A stretch of DNA of 64,000 bases from Paraburkholderia sp. IMGN_8 (GTDB lineage: Bacteria; Pseudomonadota; Gammaproteobacteria; Burkholderiales; Burkholderiaceae). This document shows positions 40,930 through 52,281 of this stretch, piece by piece (position 1 is the stretch's first letter; every line of letters begins with the position of its first letter). The notes under the pieces are model-generated. The model did no database searches and had not been told where the DNA came from. It worked only from the letters and a program-made list of their open reading frames with translations. A program made the translations under genes and the position numbers. The stretch spans positions 1,488,001 to 1,552,000 of the forward strand of contig NZ_CP150900.1 of the NCBI RefSeq assembly GCF_038050405.1, written 5' to 3'.

Positions 40930-42267
40930 ATGAAACCCGTTATTGCCCTGGTTGGGCGCCCCAATGTGGGGAAATCCACGCTGTTCAACCGTCTCACGCG
41001 CACGCGTGATGCGCTGGTTGCCGACTTGCCCGGTCTCACCCGCGATCGCCATTACGGCGAAGGGCGCGCCGGCGAGCGGCCGTATCTGGTCGTCGATACC
41101 GGCGGCTTCGAGCCGGTCGCAAAAGACGGCATCCTGCACGAGATGGCGCGTCAAACCCGCCAGGCGGTCGAAGAATCGGATATCGTCGTGTTCATCGTCG
41201 ATGGCCGCAACGGTCTCGCGCCGCAAGATAAGTCGATTGCCGACTATCTGCGCAAGACCGGCCGGCCGATCTTCCTCGTCGTCAACAAAGCCGAGGGGAT
41301 GAAGTACAGCACGGTCGCGGCCGATTTCTACGAACTCGGTCTCGGCGACCCGCGCGCCATTTCGGCGGCGCACGGCGACGGCGTGACGGAAATGATCAAC
41401 GAGGCGCTCGGCGTCGCGTACGCGGGTCAGCCGGAAGAGGGCGACGAGGAGAAGGAAGCGCGCGGCGTGAAGATCGCGATCGTCGGCCGGCCGAACGTCG
41501 GCAAGTCGACGCTGATCAATGCACTGGTCGGCGAAGAGCGCGTGATCGCATTCGACATGCCGGGTACTACGCGCGATTCGATCTACGTCGATTTCGAACG
41601 GCAAGGCAAGCCCTACACGCTGATCGACACGGCCGGCTTGCGCCGTCGCGGCAAAGTGTTCGAAGCGATCGAGAAATTCTCGGTGGTGAAGACGCTGCAA
41701 TCGATCTCGGACGCGAACGTCGTGATCCTGCTGCTCGACGCGCGCCAGGACATCTCGGAACAGGACGCGCACATTGCCGGTTTCGTCGTGGAGCAAGGCC
41801 GTGCGCTGGTAGTGGGCGTGAACAAATGGGACGGCCTCGATCCGCATGTGCGCGACCGCACCAAGGCGGACCTCGAACGCAAATTAAAATTTCTCGACTT
41901 CGCCAAATTCCATTTCATTTCCGCTGCGGAAAAAACCGGCATTGGCCCGCTGATGCGTTCGGTCGACGACGCCTACGCCGCGGCCATGGCCAAGCTGCCG
42001 ACGCCGAAGCTCACGCGCGCGCTGATCGACGCGGTCGAATTCCAGCAGCCGCGCCGGCGTGGTCCGGTACGGCCGAAACTGCGTTACGCGCACCAAGGCG
42101 GACAGAATCCGCCGATCATCGTGATTCACGGCAACGCGCTCGACGCGATCACCGAAACGTACAAACGCTACCTCGAAAACCGCTTCCGGGAAACTTTCAA
42201 GCTGACTGGGACTCCATTGCGCATAGAGTTCAGATCATCGACGAACCCTTACGCGGACAAAGGCTGA
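40930..42267 (+). CDS. der: Ribosome-assembly GTPase Der (EngA)
   Basis: 445 residues with two consecutive GTPase domains and a C-terminal KH-like domain, the defining architecture. G1 motifs: [15 protein letters not shown] (about residue 9-23) and [15 protein letters not shown] (about 188-202). G3: DTGGFE and [11 protein letters not shown]4: VVNKAE and VNKWDG. KH part: [20 protein letters not shown]. It is essential for 50S subunit maturation. Confidence 0.98.
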   Translation: MKPVIALVGRPNVGKSTLFNRLTRTRDALVADLPGLTRDRHYGEGRAGERPYLVVDTGGFEPVAKDGILHEMARQTRQAVEESDIVVFIVDGRNGLAPQDKSIADYLRKTGRPIFLVVNKAEGMKYSTVAADFYELGLGDPRAISAAHGDGVTEMINEALGVAYAGQPEEGDEEKEARGVKIAIVGRPNVGKSTLINALVGEERVIAFDMPGTTRDSIYVDFERQGKPYTLIDTAGLRRRGKVFEAIEKFSVVKTLQSISDANVVILLLDARQDISEQDAHIAGFVVEQGRALVVGVNKWDGLDPHVRDRTKADLERKLKFLDFAKFHFISAAEKTGIGPLMRSVDDAYAAAMAKLPTPKLTRALIDAVEFQQPRRRGPVRPKLRYAHQGGQNPPIIVIHGNALDAITETYKRYLENRFRETFKLTGTPLRIEFRSSTNPYADKG

Positions 42268-42410
42268 AACCCGTGTGTGTGTTGGGTTTGGCCCGGCGGC
42301 CGGGGCCCTCGCGCAAAAATGAAAATCGGCTATAGTGTAGCGGTTGACGGCGGATCTCTTTTTCCTTCGTCGTCAATTCAGTCAACCTGCAAAAAAATAC
42401 GGAGTTTGCT

Positions 42411-42647
42411 ATGAGCAACAAAGGGCAATTGTTACAAGACCCGTTTTTGAACGCACTGCGTAAAGAGCATGTGCCGGTGTCGATCTACTTGGTCAACGGC
42501 ATCAAGCTTCAAGGGAACATCGAATCGTTCGACCAGTACGTCGTGTTGCTCCGGAATACGGTCACCCAGATGGTCTATAAGCACGCAATTTCGACGGTCG
42601 TGCCTGCCCGTCCGGTGAATTTCCACCCGGATTCCGAACAGTCCTAA
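42411..42647 (+). CDS. hfq: RNA chaperone Hfq
   Basis: 78 residues, starting [16 protein letters not shown]. Hfq hexamers pair small RNAs with mRNAs. The Sm1 motif [21 protein letters not shown] and Sm2 motif [14 protein letters not shown] are intact, with Gln8, Phe42-type and Lys/His residues of the two RNA-binding faces. The C-terminal tail is short. GGAGTTTGCT precedes the ATG, and TATAGTGTAG near 42333 is a plausible -10. First of hfq-hflX-hflK-hflC, the same order as in E. coli. Confidence 0.98.
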   Translation: MSNKGQLLQDPFLNALRKEHVPVSIYLVNGIKLQGNIESFDQYVVLLRNTVTQMVYKHAISTVVPARPVNFHPDSEQS

Positions 42648-42677
42648 CCCCAGTCGCGGCCGGCGTAGCGTCGCCCG

Positions 42678-43892
42678 TTGGCGATTACCCCCGGCCGCCT
42701 CATTTTGATACCCTCCAATTTGATCAATGCAGCACTTGTCGGCATCGACTTCGGTAAGATCGATTTCGAAGCCAGTCTCGAAGAACTCTCCCTGCTCGCG
42801 CAAAGCGCGGGTGCGAATCCCTTAGTCACCCTCACCGGACGCCGGGCCAGTCCCGATGCGAAGATGTTCGTCGGCAGCGGCAAGGCCGAAGAACTGCGTC
42901 TTGCATGTGAGGCGAACGACATCGAACTCGTCATTTTCAATCACGCTCTAGCTCCTGCGCAGCAGCGCAATCTGGAGCAGGCGCTTAATCGCCGCGTGAT
43001 TGATCGCACCAGTCTCATCCTCGATATTTTTGCGCAACGCGCCCGCAGCCACGAAGGCAAGCTGCAGGTGGAGCTCGCGCAGCTGCAGTATCTATCGACG
43101 CGGCTAATCCGCGCATGGACACACCTGGAGCGGCAAAAAGGCGGTATCGGTTTGCGCGGCCCCGGCGAAACGCAGCTCGAAACCGACCGCCGTTTGATCG
43201 GCGAGCGCATCAAGGCGCTCAAAACCCGGCTCGAAAAACTGCGCCGTCAGCACGGCACGCAGCGCCGCGCGCGCAGTCGCAACCAGACGATGTCCGTCTC
43301 GCTGGTCGGCTACACGAACGCGGGCAAATCCACGCTCTTCAACGCGCTCACCAAAGCCCAGGCGTACGCCGCCGACCAGCTGTTCGCCACGCTGGATACC
43401 ACGTCGCGGCGCGTCTATCTCGGCGACGAAGCCGGGCAGGTGGTGGTGTCCGATACGGTCGGTTTTATCCGCGAATTGCCCCACCAACTGGTTGCGGCAT
43501 TCCGCGCGACGCTCGAGGAAACCATCCACGCGGACCTGCTGTTGCATGTGGTCGATGCATCGAGCGCGGTGCGGCTCGATCAGATCGACCAGGTGAACGA
43601 GGTGCTGCACGCAATCGGTGCGGACACCATCCGCCAGGTGCTGGTGTTCAACAAGATCGATGCGGTGCCGGAGCTGGCGGCCCGTGGCGACGCGGTCGAG
43701 CGGGATGAGTATGGTAATATTTCGCGCGTCTTTTTGAGCGCGCGCACGGGGCAAGGGCTGGATGCATTGCGCGCTGCCATCGCTGAAATCGCTACTGCCG
43801 AACCTCTTCCCGACATGCTGGTCGATCTGTCGGAAGAAGACCGGTCGGCGGCACCACGCGAGGACCGCAAGGTCTCAGAACTCGGGCACTGA
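42678..43892 (+). CDS. hflX: Ribosome-splitting GTPase HflX
   Basis: 404 residues if it starts at TTG 42678; TTG codons at 42705 and 42720 are in frame and the last (LINAALVGIDFGKIDF) begins where homology to E. coli HflX begins, giving 390 residues. None has a clear Shine-Dalgarno. HflX rescues stalled or heat-damaged ribosomes. The N-terminal domain has VSGSGKAEELR-like VGSGKAEELRLA and RTSLILDIFAQRA; a linker GPGETQLETDRRLI follows, and the GTPase domain has GYTNAGKSTLFNAL, SDTVGFIRELPHQL and FNKID. Next to hfq and hflK. Confidence 0.95.
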   Translation: MAITPGRLILIPSNLINAALVGIDFGKIDFEASLEELSLLAQSAGANPLVTLTGRRASPDAKMFVGSGKAEELRLACEANDIELVIFNHALAPAQQRNLEQALNRRVIDRTSLILDIFAQRARSHEGKLQVELAQLQYLSTRLIRAWTHLERQKGGIGLRGPGETQLETDRRLIGERIKALKTRLEKLRRQHGTQRRARSRNQTMSVSLVGYTNAGKSTLFNALTKAQAYAADQLFATLDTTSRRVYLGDEAGQVVVSDTVGFIRELPHQLVAAFRATLEETIHADLLLHVVDASSAVRLDQIDQVNEVLHAIGADTIRQVLVFNKIDAVPELAARGDAVERDEYGNISRVFLSARTGQGLDALRAAIAEIATAEPLPDMLVDLSEEDRSAAPREDRKVSELGH

Positions 43893-43941
43893 CCCGTTCC
43901 AATTGCACTGACCCGCTGTCTACTCTGGTGAACGAACACAG

Positions 43942-45342
43942 GTGAACGATTACAACGAGCGGAGTATCTGGCTGCGCATGCGCACCATGCTTTCACTGAA
44001 CGATCCGCGCTGGGGGCGGGGTGACGGCAATGGCGATCGCCAACGGCCCAACGAACCCAAGCGTCCGCAGAACGGCAAGGACGGCGAAGGCCCGCCCGAT
44101 CTCGACGAAATGTGGCGCGATTTCAATCGCCGCCTGAGTCGCGTGTTCGGCCGCAAAAGCGGAGGCGTCGGTGGCGGACGCCCGGACAACGGCCGCGGTG
44201 CGCGCATCGGCGTCGGGATCGTGATCGGCGTGCTGATCGCGATCTATCTCGGCAGCGGCGTGTTCGTCGTGCAGGATGGCCAGGCCGGCGTCGTCATGCA
44301 ATTCGGTCAGTATCGCTACACCGCCGGGCAGGGTGTGCATTGGCGTTTGCCGTATCCGTTCGAAGCGCACGAGCTCGTCAATGTCGGCCAGATCCGTCAG
44401 GTTGAGATCGGCCGCAACAACGTGGTGCGTCTCGCGAACGTGAAGGACGCGTCGATGCTCACGCATGACGCCGATATCGTCGACGTGCGCTTTGCCGTGC
44501 AATACCAGGTGAAGAAGCCGACCGACTACCTGTTCCGCAGCGTCGATCCCGATCAGAGCGTGATGCAGGCCGCGCAAGCGGCGGTGCGCAGCATCGTCGG
44601 TGCGCGCAGCACCAGTGACATCCTCTCTGAGGATCGCGAATCAATTCGTCAGCAACTGATGGCCGCGATCCAGCAATCCCTGGATGAATACCAGTCCGGT
44701 CTAGCCGTGACGGGTGTGACGATCCAGGGCGTGCAGACGCCCGAGCAGGTGCGCGCCGCGTTCGACGAGGCCGCCAAAGCACGTCAGGATAACGAGCGCG
44801 CCAAACGCGAGGCGCAGGCTTATGCGGCGGAACTGCTGCCGCGCGCGCAAGCCGACGTGGCGCGCCAGATCGACGAAGCGAAAACGTATAGCGACAAAAC
44901 GGTCGCTCAGGCGCAAGGCGATGCCGAGCGCTTCAAGCAGGTCTACGCACAGTACTCGAAGGCGCCCGCGGTGATTCGCGAGCGCATGTACCTGGAAACC
45001 ATGCAGCAGATCTATTCGAATACGGCCAAGGTGTTTGTGGACAGCAGGAGCGGCAACAACGTGCTGTATCTGCCGCTCGACAAGCTGGTCGATCAGACTC
45101 GCCAGCGTGTCGCCGACGCCGCTGCCGCCGCGTCGGGTGCCGCCGGAGCTATTGGTGCTACGTCCGCTGCCGCGCCGCAGGCCGCGAGCGGCGCTGCCGC
45201 ATCGTCCGCCGCAACGCCGGGCACCGCTGCCTCCGCGCCAGCCGCGGTCGCGACGCCAGCCAGCCAGCCAGCCGCCAGCAGCGACGCACTGCGTTCACGC
45301 GACTCCTTCCGCAGCCGTATGCGCGAAGACGACGTTCAATAA
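43942..45342 (+). CDS. hflK: FtsH modulator HflK
   Basis: 466 residues if it starts at GTG 43942; an ATG at 43987 (MLSLNDPRWGRGDGNG) is an alternative. A Gly/Pro-rich cytoplasmic N-terminus (1-90, with PPDLDEMWRDFNRRLSR) precedes one membrane segment (about 93-113) and a periplasmic SPFH/band-7 domain (VQDGQAGVVMQFGQYRY, IQGVQTPEQVRAAFDEA). A long Ala-rich C-terminus (from 395) is unusual compared with E. coli HflK. With HflC it forms a cage around the FtsH protease. Confidence 0.95.
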   Translation: MNDYNERSIWLRMRTMLSLNDPRWGRGDGNGDRQRPNEPKRPQNGKDGEGPPDLDEMWRDFNRRLSRVFGRKSGGVGGGRPDNGRGARIGVGIVIGVLIAIYLGSGVFVVQDGQAGVVMQFGQYRYTAGQGVHWRLPYPFEAHELVNVGQIRQVEIGRNNVVRLANVKDASMLTHDADIVDVRFAVQYQVKKPTDYLFRSVDPDQSVMQAAQAAVRSIVGARSTSDILSEDRESIRQQLMAAIQQSLDEYQSGLAVTGVTIQGVQTPEQVRAAFDEAAKARQDNERAKREAQAYAAELLPRAQADVARQIDEAKTYSDKTVAQAQGDAERFKQVYAQYSKAPAVIRERMYLETMQQIYSNTAKVFVDSRSGNNVLYLPLDKLVDQTRQRVADAAAAASGAAGAIGATSAAAPQAASGAAASSAATPGTAASAPAAVATPASQPAASSDALRSRDSFRSRMREDDVQ

Positions 45343-45354
45343 GGGGCGCAGAAC

Positions 45355-46260
45355 ATGAACAGGATCATTGCGCTCGTCGTTGCTATCGTCATCGTGCTGT
45401 TTGTCGCGGCGTCGATGGTGTTCGTCGTCGATCAGCGGCATATGGCGGTGCTGTCGTCGCATGGCGATACCGCGTCCACCTTGCTCGGCCCCGGTCTGCA
45501 CGTGAAGCTGCCGCCGCCCCTGCAAACGGTCACGCTGGTCGATAACCGCATCCAGACGCTCGACGCGCCGGACGAAGACCGCTACGTCACGTCCGACAAA
45601 ACCGATCTGCTGGCCAACCCGGTTGTCAAATATCGCGTCACCGATCCGCTGAAACTGCTCGCCGAAACCAGGGGCGACGTGCAAAGCCTGCCTGACCGGT
45701 TGGCCTTGCTGTCGCGCAGCGCGCTCGGCGACGCGTTCGGCAAGTACACGCTGTCTGACGCGCTTGCCAAGCAGCAGAACATCGCTGACGAAGCGCGCGG
45801 CACGATGGAAAAGGCCGCCGCCTTGCTGGGCGTCTCGGTGCTCGACGTGCAATTGACGCGCGTCGATTTTCCGGCGGCAATGGCCGATTCGGTCTACAAG
45901 CGCATGATCGCGGCGCGCCAGCAGGTCGCGAGCGAAGAGCGCGCAAAGGGCGCCGCCGAGGCCGACCAGATCAAGGTTGATGCAGTCGGCCAGCAACAGG
46001 CGATACTCGCGGACGGCTACCGTCAGGCGCAGACCATCAAGGGCGAGGGCGACGCCAAGGCCGCGGAAATCGCCGCCGACGCGTTCGGCCGCGATCCGCA
46101 GTTCTACCAGTTCTATCAAAGCATGCAGGCGTACAAGAACACCTTCAAGCCGGGCGATGTCATCGTGGTCGACCCGAGCAATGAGTTCTTCCGCTTCATG
46201 CGTAGCCCGACCGGTGGCGGTGCCGCCCCGGACGCCGCCGCGGCACCGCGCAAACACTGA
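45355..46260 (+). CDS. hflC: FtsH modulator HflC
   Basis: 301 residues. N-terminal membrane segment (about 4-25, IIALVVAIVIVLFVAASMVFVV), then the SPFH domain (VDQRHMAVLSSHGD, GLHVKLPPPLQTVTLVDNR, SVLDVQLTRVDFP) and a coiled-coil region ending in YQFYQSMQAYKNTFKPGD, typical of HflC. It begins 12 bases after hflK with AAGGGG upstream. Partner of HflK. Confidence 0.97.
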   Translation: MNRIIALVVAIVIVLFVAASMVFVVDQRHMAVLSSHGDTASTLLGPGLHVKLPPPLQTVTLVDNRIQTLDAPDEDRYVTSDKTDLLANPVVKYRVTDPLKLLAETRGDVQSLPDRLALLSRSALGDAFGKYTLSDALAKQQNIADEARGTMEKAAALLGVSVLDVQLTRVDFPAAMADSVYKRMIAARQQVASEERAKGAAEADQIKVDAVGQQQAILADGYRQAQTIKGEGDAKAAEIAADAFGRDPQFYQFYQSMQAYKNTFKPGDVIVVDPSNEFFRFMRSPTGGGAAPDAAAAPRKH

Positions 46261-46304
46261 TAACCGGAGCGCCGCGGCATCCGCATCGCGGCACCTTCAC
46301 TCGC

Positions 46305-46496
46305 ATGGACATAGCCGGCTCGTTACTGCTCGCGATCGCATTGATGCTGATTATCGAGGGGATGTTCCCGTTCGTTTTTCCGAGCGCATGGAGCGACACG
46401 TTTCGTAAAATAGCGGAACGGCCATCGCATCAGATTCGTATCGGCGGGCTGATCGTGATGGTGCTCGGGCTGATCCTGCTGTTTATCGTGACCTGA
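46305..46496 (+). CDS. DUF2065 (YjeT-like) small membrane protein
   Basis: 63 residues with two membrane segments (LLLAIALMLIIEGMFPFVFP and RIGGLIVMVLGLILLFIV) joined by a loop (SAWSDTFRKIAERPSHQ). This is the YjeT family, found between hflC and purA in E. coli as well. Function unknown; constant linkage to hflKC suggests a link to membrane-protein quality control. Confidence 0.92.
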   Translation: MDIAGSLLLAIALMLIIEGMFPFVFPSAWSDTFRKIAERPSHQIRIGGLIVMVLGLILLFIVT

Positions 46497-46701
46497 CGGG
46501 GCGCCCCCCGTTGTGACCTGACAGCGCGCGCCATTGCGTAACAGCAGCGGGAGCGTTGCGACGCGGGCCGAGGCCGGCGGCGACGGGCAGAGGGCAGTCC
46601 AGATGCCCCGCGATAGCCGCCAGAATCGAGTCGCCGTCCGCCATTCACTTTCACTTACCGGCGCACCCAGCCGCCGTGTGCAACGTCGTAGGACTGTATC
46701 G

Positions 46702-47853
46702 ATGTCGACCTGGTTACTTCCCGAGAATATTGCCGACGTGCTGCCGTCGGAAGCCCGCAAGATCGAAGAGTTGCGGCGCCATTTGCTGGACCGTTTCCGC
46801 TCGTACGGCTACGAGATGGTGATGCCGCCGCTGATCGAGTACATCGAGTCGTTGCTCACGGGCGGCGGGCACGATCTGGATCTGCGCACCTTCAAGCTCG
46901 TCGATCAACTGTCCGGCCGCACGCTCGGTCTGCGCGCCGATATCACGCCGCAGGTCGCGCGTATCGATGCGCACTTGCTGAACCGTCAGGGCGTGACGCG
47001 CCTTTGCTATGCGGGCAACGTCGCGCATACGCGTCCGCGCGGCTTGCACGCGACGCGCGAGCAGATCCAGATCGGCGCGGAAATCTACGGTCACGCGGGC
47101 CTCGAAGCGGATCTCGAAATCCAGCAACTGATGCTCGATGCGCTGCGTCTGGCCGGCCTCGCGAAAGTGCGGCTCGATTTGTGCCACGCGGGCGTGCTCG
47201 CCGCGCTGATCGACGGCGAGCACGCCGCGGCCGAACTGGGTCAGTCGCTCTACGATGCGCTCGCGGGCAAGGACGTGCCGCGTCTGGTCGAATTGACCGC
47301 CGATCTTACGCCGGTCACGCGCGACGCACTGCGCGCGCTGCCCACGCTGTACGGCGACGCTTCGGTGCTTGACGAAGCCCGCGCGCGTTTGCCGAACGCG
47401 CCGGCCATCGCCCGCGCGCTCGACGATCTCGCGTTCCTCGCGAGCCAGGTGGACGGCGCCGAAGTGATGATCGACCTCGCCGATCTGCGCGGCTACGCGT
47501 ACCACAGCGGCGTGATGTTCTCGGCGTATGTCGACGGCGTGCCGAATGCGGTTGCACGCGGCGGCCGTTATGACCACGTCGGCCAGGCTTACGGCCGGGC
47601 GCGCGCGGCAACCGGCTTCTCGCTCGATCTGCGCGAAATCGCACGCATCTCGCCGGTCGAAGCGCGCAGCAGTGCGATTCTCGCGCCGTGGCAGCACGAC
47701 GAAGCGCTGCGCGCGAGCGTCGCCGCGCTGCGCAATGCCGGTGAAGTCGTGATCCAGGCGCTGCCTGGCCACGAACACGATCTGGACGAGTTCGCTTGCG
47801 ACCGCGTGTTGGTCGAGCGCAACGGCGCGTGGGTCGTCGAACCCCGTCCCTGA
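46702..47853 (+). CDS. hisZ: ATP phosphoribosyltransferase regulatory subunit HisZ
   Basis: 383 residues from ATG ([16 protein letters not shown]), with AGGA nine bases upstream. HisZ is a HisRS paralogue that forms the octameric HisG-HisZ enzyme, the first step of histidine synthesis, in bacteria with short HisG. The class II fold is visible ([64 protein letters not shown]). The anticodon-binding domain of HisRS is missing. hisG is not in the window. Its placement before purA is standard for Burkholderia-group genomes. Confidence 0.95.
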   Translation: MSTWLLPENIADVLPSEARKIEELRRHLLDRFRSYGYEMVMPPLIEYIESLLTGGGHDLDLRTFKLVDQLSGRTLGLRADITPQVARIDAHLLNRQGVTRLCYAGNVAHTRPRGLHATREQIQIGAEIYGHAGLEADLEIQQLMLDALRLAGLAKVRLDLCHAGVLAALIDGEHAAAELGQSLYDALAGKDVPRLVELTADLTPVTRDALRALPTLYGDASVLDEARARLPNAPAIARALDDLAFLASQVDGAEVMIDLADLRGYAYHSGVMFSAYVDGVPNAVARGGRYDHVGQAYGRARAATGFSLDLREIARISPVEARSSAILAPWQHDEALRASVAALRNAGEVVIQALPGHEHDLDEFACDRVLVERNGAWVVEPRP

Positions 47854-47902
47854 GCGCGTATCGCCAGACCGCCCGAGGGCCATCCCAAAGGCATTTCAAA
47901 AG

Positions 47903-47940
47903 GCGCCGGCGCACGACACCGGCGCGGCCATCGGCCGCGC
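47903..47940 (+). terminator. Two overlapping hairpins after hisZ
   Basis: Stem 1: GCGCCGG (47903-47909) with CCGGCGC (47919-47925). Stem 2: GCGCGGCC (47922-47929) with GGCCGCGC (47933-47940), loop ATC, then TATTTCG. They share bases 47922-47925 and cannot form together. Stem 2 is a weak terminator candidate for the hflK-hisZ transcript; both lie upstream of the likely purA promoter. Confidence 0.55.
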
Positions 47941-48016
47941 TATTTCGAAATACCCAACATAACGTGCATGCCGTTGAGCGGAAACGGAAAAATTCGGAAG
48001 GTTCCGCGAACATAGG

Positions 48017-49396
<1,380 letters not shown>

Positions 49397-49399
49397 GCC

Positions 49400-49990
49400 A
49401 TGGTGCAGGGTGTACCCATGATTGCGATGAAAGATCCGCGCAACGACGACAAGAACCTGTGGGTCGGCTGGGACGAGTATCACCGGCTGATCGAACTGCT
49501 GGCGCTGGCCGTGCATGAATCGGGCTGGAAGTTCGACAAAATCCTCTGTCTCGCGCGCGGCGGCTTGCGCGTCGGCGATCAGCTGTCGCGCATCTACGAT
49601 CTTCCGCTGGCGATTCTGGCCACCAGTTCGTACCGTGAAGCCGCCGGCACGGAGCAGGGTGATCTCGACATCGCGCAATACATCACGATGACGCGCGGCG
49701 AGCTGTCGGGCAACGTGCTGCTGGTCGACGACCTGGTCGATTCGGGCGTGACACTGGCGCGCGTGCAGCAGCATTTGAAGGAACGCTATCCGGCGATCAC
49801 GTCGGTGCGCTCGGCAGTGTTGTGGTACAAGGGCTGCTCGAAAGTGAAGCCCGACTATCACGTGCAGTATTTGCCCACGAACCCGTGGATTCATCAGCCG
49901 TTCGAGGAGTGGGACACGGTACGTCCGCACAACCTCGGCGCGTGGATCAAGCGCGGCACTGCGCAGGCGCAGGAGTCGTCGGGGGCGTGA
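49400..49990 (+). CDS. Purine-type phosphoribosyltransferase
   Basis: 196 residues if it starts at 49400; ATGs at 49418 (MIAMKDPRNDD) and 49427 are alternatives, and AGGG lies eight bases before 49418. The PRPP-binding motif is LLVDDLVDSGVTLARVQ (about residue 112-128), with the hood/substrate region KILCLARGGLRVGDQLS earlier. C-terminal LPTNPWIHQPFEEWD resembles xanthine/hypoxanthine-guanine PRTs of the COG2236 group. Coupling with purA fits purine salvage. The base specificity cannot be read from the sequence. Confidence 0.9.
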   Translation: MVQGVPMIAMKDPRNDDKNLWVGWDEYHRLIELLALAVHESGWKFDKILCLARGGLRVGDQLSRIYDLPLAILATSSYREAAGTEQGDLDIAQYITMTRGELSGNVLLVDDLVDSGVTLARVQQHLKERYPAITSVRSAVLWYKGCSKVKPDYHVQYLPTNPWIHQPFEEWDTVRPHNLGAWIKRGTAQAQESSGA

Positions 49991-50028
49991 TGTGCGCCGC
50001 GATCTCGTGCATATCGATTCGTATCCAG

Positions 50029-50059
50029 AAAACGGAGCCCAGTTGGGCTCCGTTTTTTT
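50029..50059 (+). terminator. Intrinsic terminator after the PRT gene
   Basis: Stem AAAACGGAGCCC / GGGCTCCGTTTT with an AGTT loop and a T7 tail. It closes the long ndk-PRT block. Confidence 0.92.
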
Positions 50060-50142
50060 GTGTGCGCGGCGTGCGAATGGCGCTTCGCAAGCGTCGCGAT
50101 ACCCGTGCTGGCGAAAGCCCAAATGCAGCAGACGCCCCTGGA

Positions 50143-50161
50143 GCGCAGTGCTACACTGCGC
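50143..50161. repeat. Eight-base hairpin in the PRT-kup gap
   Basis: GCGCAGTG (50143-50150), CTA loop, CACTGCGC (50154-50161). It sits between the terminator and the kup start. No T-tract follows, so it is not a terminator. It lies 55 bases before a TAGAAT (50216-50221) that may be the kup -10. Confidence 0.6.
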
Positions 50162-50266
50162 GGACCATCCACGTGGTGTATCCACAACAAGCCGGGCGGC
50201 GCTAAGCGGGCAGTTTAGAATAGCGCTCGTTTTTTTTCCGCTCAAGGAACGGATTTCCTCGCGTTT

Positions 50267-52153
50267 ATGACAGATACCAATCACGTGCACAAACAGCCTC
50301 TGCCTTCCCTCGCGATTGCCGCGATCGGAGTGGTGTTTGGCGATATCGGCACGAGCCCGTTGTACTCGCTGAAAGAAGCATTCAGCCCGGCGCACGGTAT
50401 CCCGCTGACCGATCAATCGATTCTTGGCGTGATTTCGCTGCTGTTCTGGGCAATCGTGATCGTGGTCGGCATCAAGTATGTGTTGTTCGTGATGCGTGCC
50501 GACAACAACGGCGAAGGCGGTGTCCTCGCGCTGATGGCGCTGGCGCTGCGCTCTGTCGATCAAAAATCGAAGATGGCCGGCATGCTGATGATGCTCGGTA
50601 TCTTCGGCTCCTGCATGTTCTATGGCGACGCGGTGATTACGCCCGCCATCTCGGTGATCTCGGCGGTCGAAGGTTTGGAGATCGCCGCACCCAATCTGTC
50701 GCATCTGGTGTTGCCGCTGACGATGGTGATCCTCGTGTTGCTGTTCTGGATTCAGCGGCACGGCACTGCCACCGTCGGCCGCCTGTTTGGGCCGATCATG
50801 GTGCTGTGGTTCGTGGTGCTCGCCGCACTGGGTCTGTGGCACATCCTGCAGTCGCCGAATGTGATCCGCGCACTGAACCCGTATTACGCCTACACCTTTA
50901 TGGCCGCGCACGTGCTGCAGGCCTACGTGGTGCTCGGCTCGGTCGTGCTGGTGCTGACCGGCGCCGAAGCACTGTACGCCGACATGGGCCACTTCGGCGC
51001 GAAGCCGATCCGTATGGCCTGGTACGTGCTGGTGATGCCTTCGCTGGTGCTGAACTATTTCGGCCAGGGCGCGCTGCTGATGCACGACCCGAAGGCCATC
51101 GAAAATCCGTTCTTCCTGCTCGCGCCCGATTGGGCGTTGCTGCCGCTCGTCGTACTGTCTACGGTGGCGACCGTGATTGCGTCGCAAGCGGTAATTTCCG
51201 GCGCGTATTCGCTGACGAGCCAGGCTATCCAGCTCGGCTATGTGCCGCGTATGAAGATCCTGCACACCTCGGAACTGGCGATCGGCCAGATCTATGTGCC
51301 GGTGGTGAACTGGATGCTGCTGTTCATCATCCTGTGCATCGTGATCGCGTTCAAGAGTTCGGATAACCTCGCCGCTGCGTACGGTATCGCGGTGACCGCG
51401 ACGATGGTGATCACCACGATCCTCGCCTGCGTCGTGATGGTGAACGTGTGGAAGTGGAACAAGTTCCTCGTGGCGCTGATCATCGGTGTGTTCATGGCGG
51501 TCGACTTAGGCTTTTTCGGCGCCAACCTGCTCAAGGTCGCGGAAGGTGGCTGGCTGCCGCTCTGCATAGGCGCGCTACTGTTCTTCCTGCTGATGACATG
51601 GTTCAAGGGCAGGATGATCGTCAAGGAACGCACGGCCGCCGACGGTATTCCGCTGATGCCGTTCCTGCAGGGCTTGCTCGCGCATCCGCCGCATCGTGTG
51701 TCGGGTACGGCGATCTATCTGACCGGCAGCGATTCGCTCGTGCCGGTGAGCCTGCTGCACAATCTGAAGCACAACAAGGTGCTGCATGAGCGCACCATTT
51801 TCCTGACCTTTGTGACGCGCGATATTCCGTACGTGAACGATGCGGAGCGCGTCACGGTGAAGGATTTGCAGGGCGGCTTGTACCTCGTCAAGGCGGTGTA
51901 TGGTTTCAATGAAACGCCCGACGTGAAGGCCGTGCTGCTCGATGTAGGCCGCACGCACGATATGACGTTCGAGATGATGGACACATCGTTCTTCCTCGCG
52001 CGTGAAACGGTGGTGCCGACGCAATTGCCGGGCATGTCGGTGTGGCGCGAGCGCGTGTTCGCGTGGATGCATCAAAACGCCGCGAAGCCGACCGACTTCT
52101 TCAGCATTCCAGCGAATCGGGTAGTGGAGTTGGGTACGAAGATCGAGATCTGA
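50267..52153 (+). CDS. kup: Low-affinity K+ uptake transporter Kup
   Basis: 628 residues, the normal size. Kup/Trk-D is a proton-coupled potassium importer. About twelve membrane segments occupy residues 15-460; hallmarks are [57 protein letters not shown], and [16 protein letters not shown] cytoplasmic C-terminal domain follows ([14 protein letters not shown]). The leader has a T8 run (50230-50237). AAGGAACGGA lies upstream of the ATG. It converges on tex. Confidence 0.97.
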   Translation: MTDTNHVHKQPLPSLAIAAIGVVFGDIGTSPLYSLKEAFSPAHGIPLTDQSILGVISLLFWAIVIVVGIKYVLFVMRADNNGEGGVLALMALALRSVDQKSKMAGMLMMLGIFGSCMFYGDAVITPAISVISAVEGLEIAAPNLSHLVLPLTMVILVLLFWIQRHGTATVGRLFGPIMVLWFVVLAALGLWHILQSPNVIRALNPYYAYTFMAAHVLQAYVVLGSVVLVLTGAEALYADMGHFGAKPIRMAWYVLVMPSLVLNYFGQGALLMHDPKAIENPFFLLAPDWALLPLVVLSTVATVIASQAVISGAYSLTSQAIQLGYVPRMKILHTSELAIGQIYVPVVNWMLLFIILCIVIAFKSSDNLAAAYGIAVTATMVITTILACVVMVNVWKWNKFLVALIIGVFMAVDLGFFGANLLKVAEGGWLPLCIGALLFFLLMTWFKGRMIVKERTAADGIPLMPFLQGLLAHPPHRVSGTAIYLTGSDSLVPVSLLHNLKHNKVLHERTIFLTFVTRDIPYVNDAERVTVKDLQGGLYLVKAVYGFNETPDVKAVLLDVGRTHDMTFEMMDTSFFLARETVVPTQLPGMSVWRERVFAWMHQNAAKPTDFFSIPANRVVELGTKIEI

Positions 52154-52190
52154 CAGACCTCGGTTCGTGCCTCGCATGTTGAGGCGCGAT

Positions 52191-52221
52191 AAAAAAGCCC
52201 ACGCGAATGCGTGGGCTTTTT
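52191..52221. terminator. Bidirectional terminator between kup and tex
   Basis: Stem GCCCACGC / GCGTGGGC with a GAAT loop, flanked by A6 and T5. It can terminate kup (plus) and, after the second hairpin, tex (minus). Confidence 0.92.
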
Positions 52222-52237
52222 GTTTGGTGCTTCGTAT

Positions 52238-52278
52238 CGTGCGTTCAGCGCGTGAGCGAATCACGCGCTGAACGCACG
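52238..52278. repeat. Perfect 18-base inverted repeat next to the tex stop
   Basis: The left arm 52238-52255 (CGTGCGTTCAGCGCGTGA) and the right arm 52261-52278 are exact complements around a five-base loop. It begins three bases after the tex stop on the minus strand and has no U-tract. It lies between tex and the bidirectional terminator, so both structures would sit in the tex 3' untranslated region. Confidence 0.8.
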
Positions 52279-52281
52279 AGC

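Noticed and set aside
37262..47853. hisS and hisZ as duplicate histidyl-tRNA synthetases
   Set aside because: The second lacks the anticodon-binding domain and has the HisZ N-terminus; it is the regulatory subunit of HisG.
49992..50270. A 92-codon plus-strand frame between the PRT gene and kup
   Set aside because: It spans the terminator and a hairpin, so it cannot be a normal gene.
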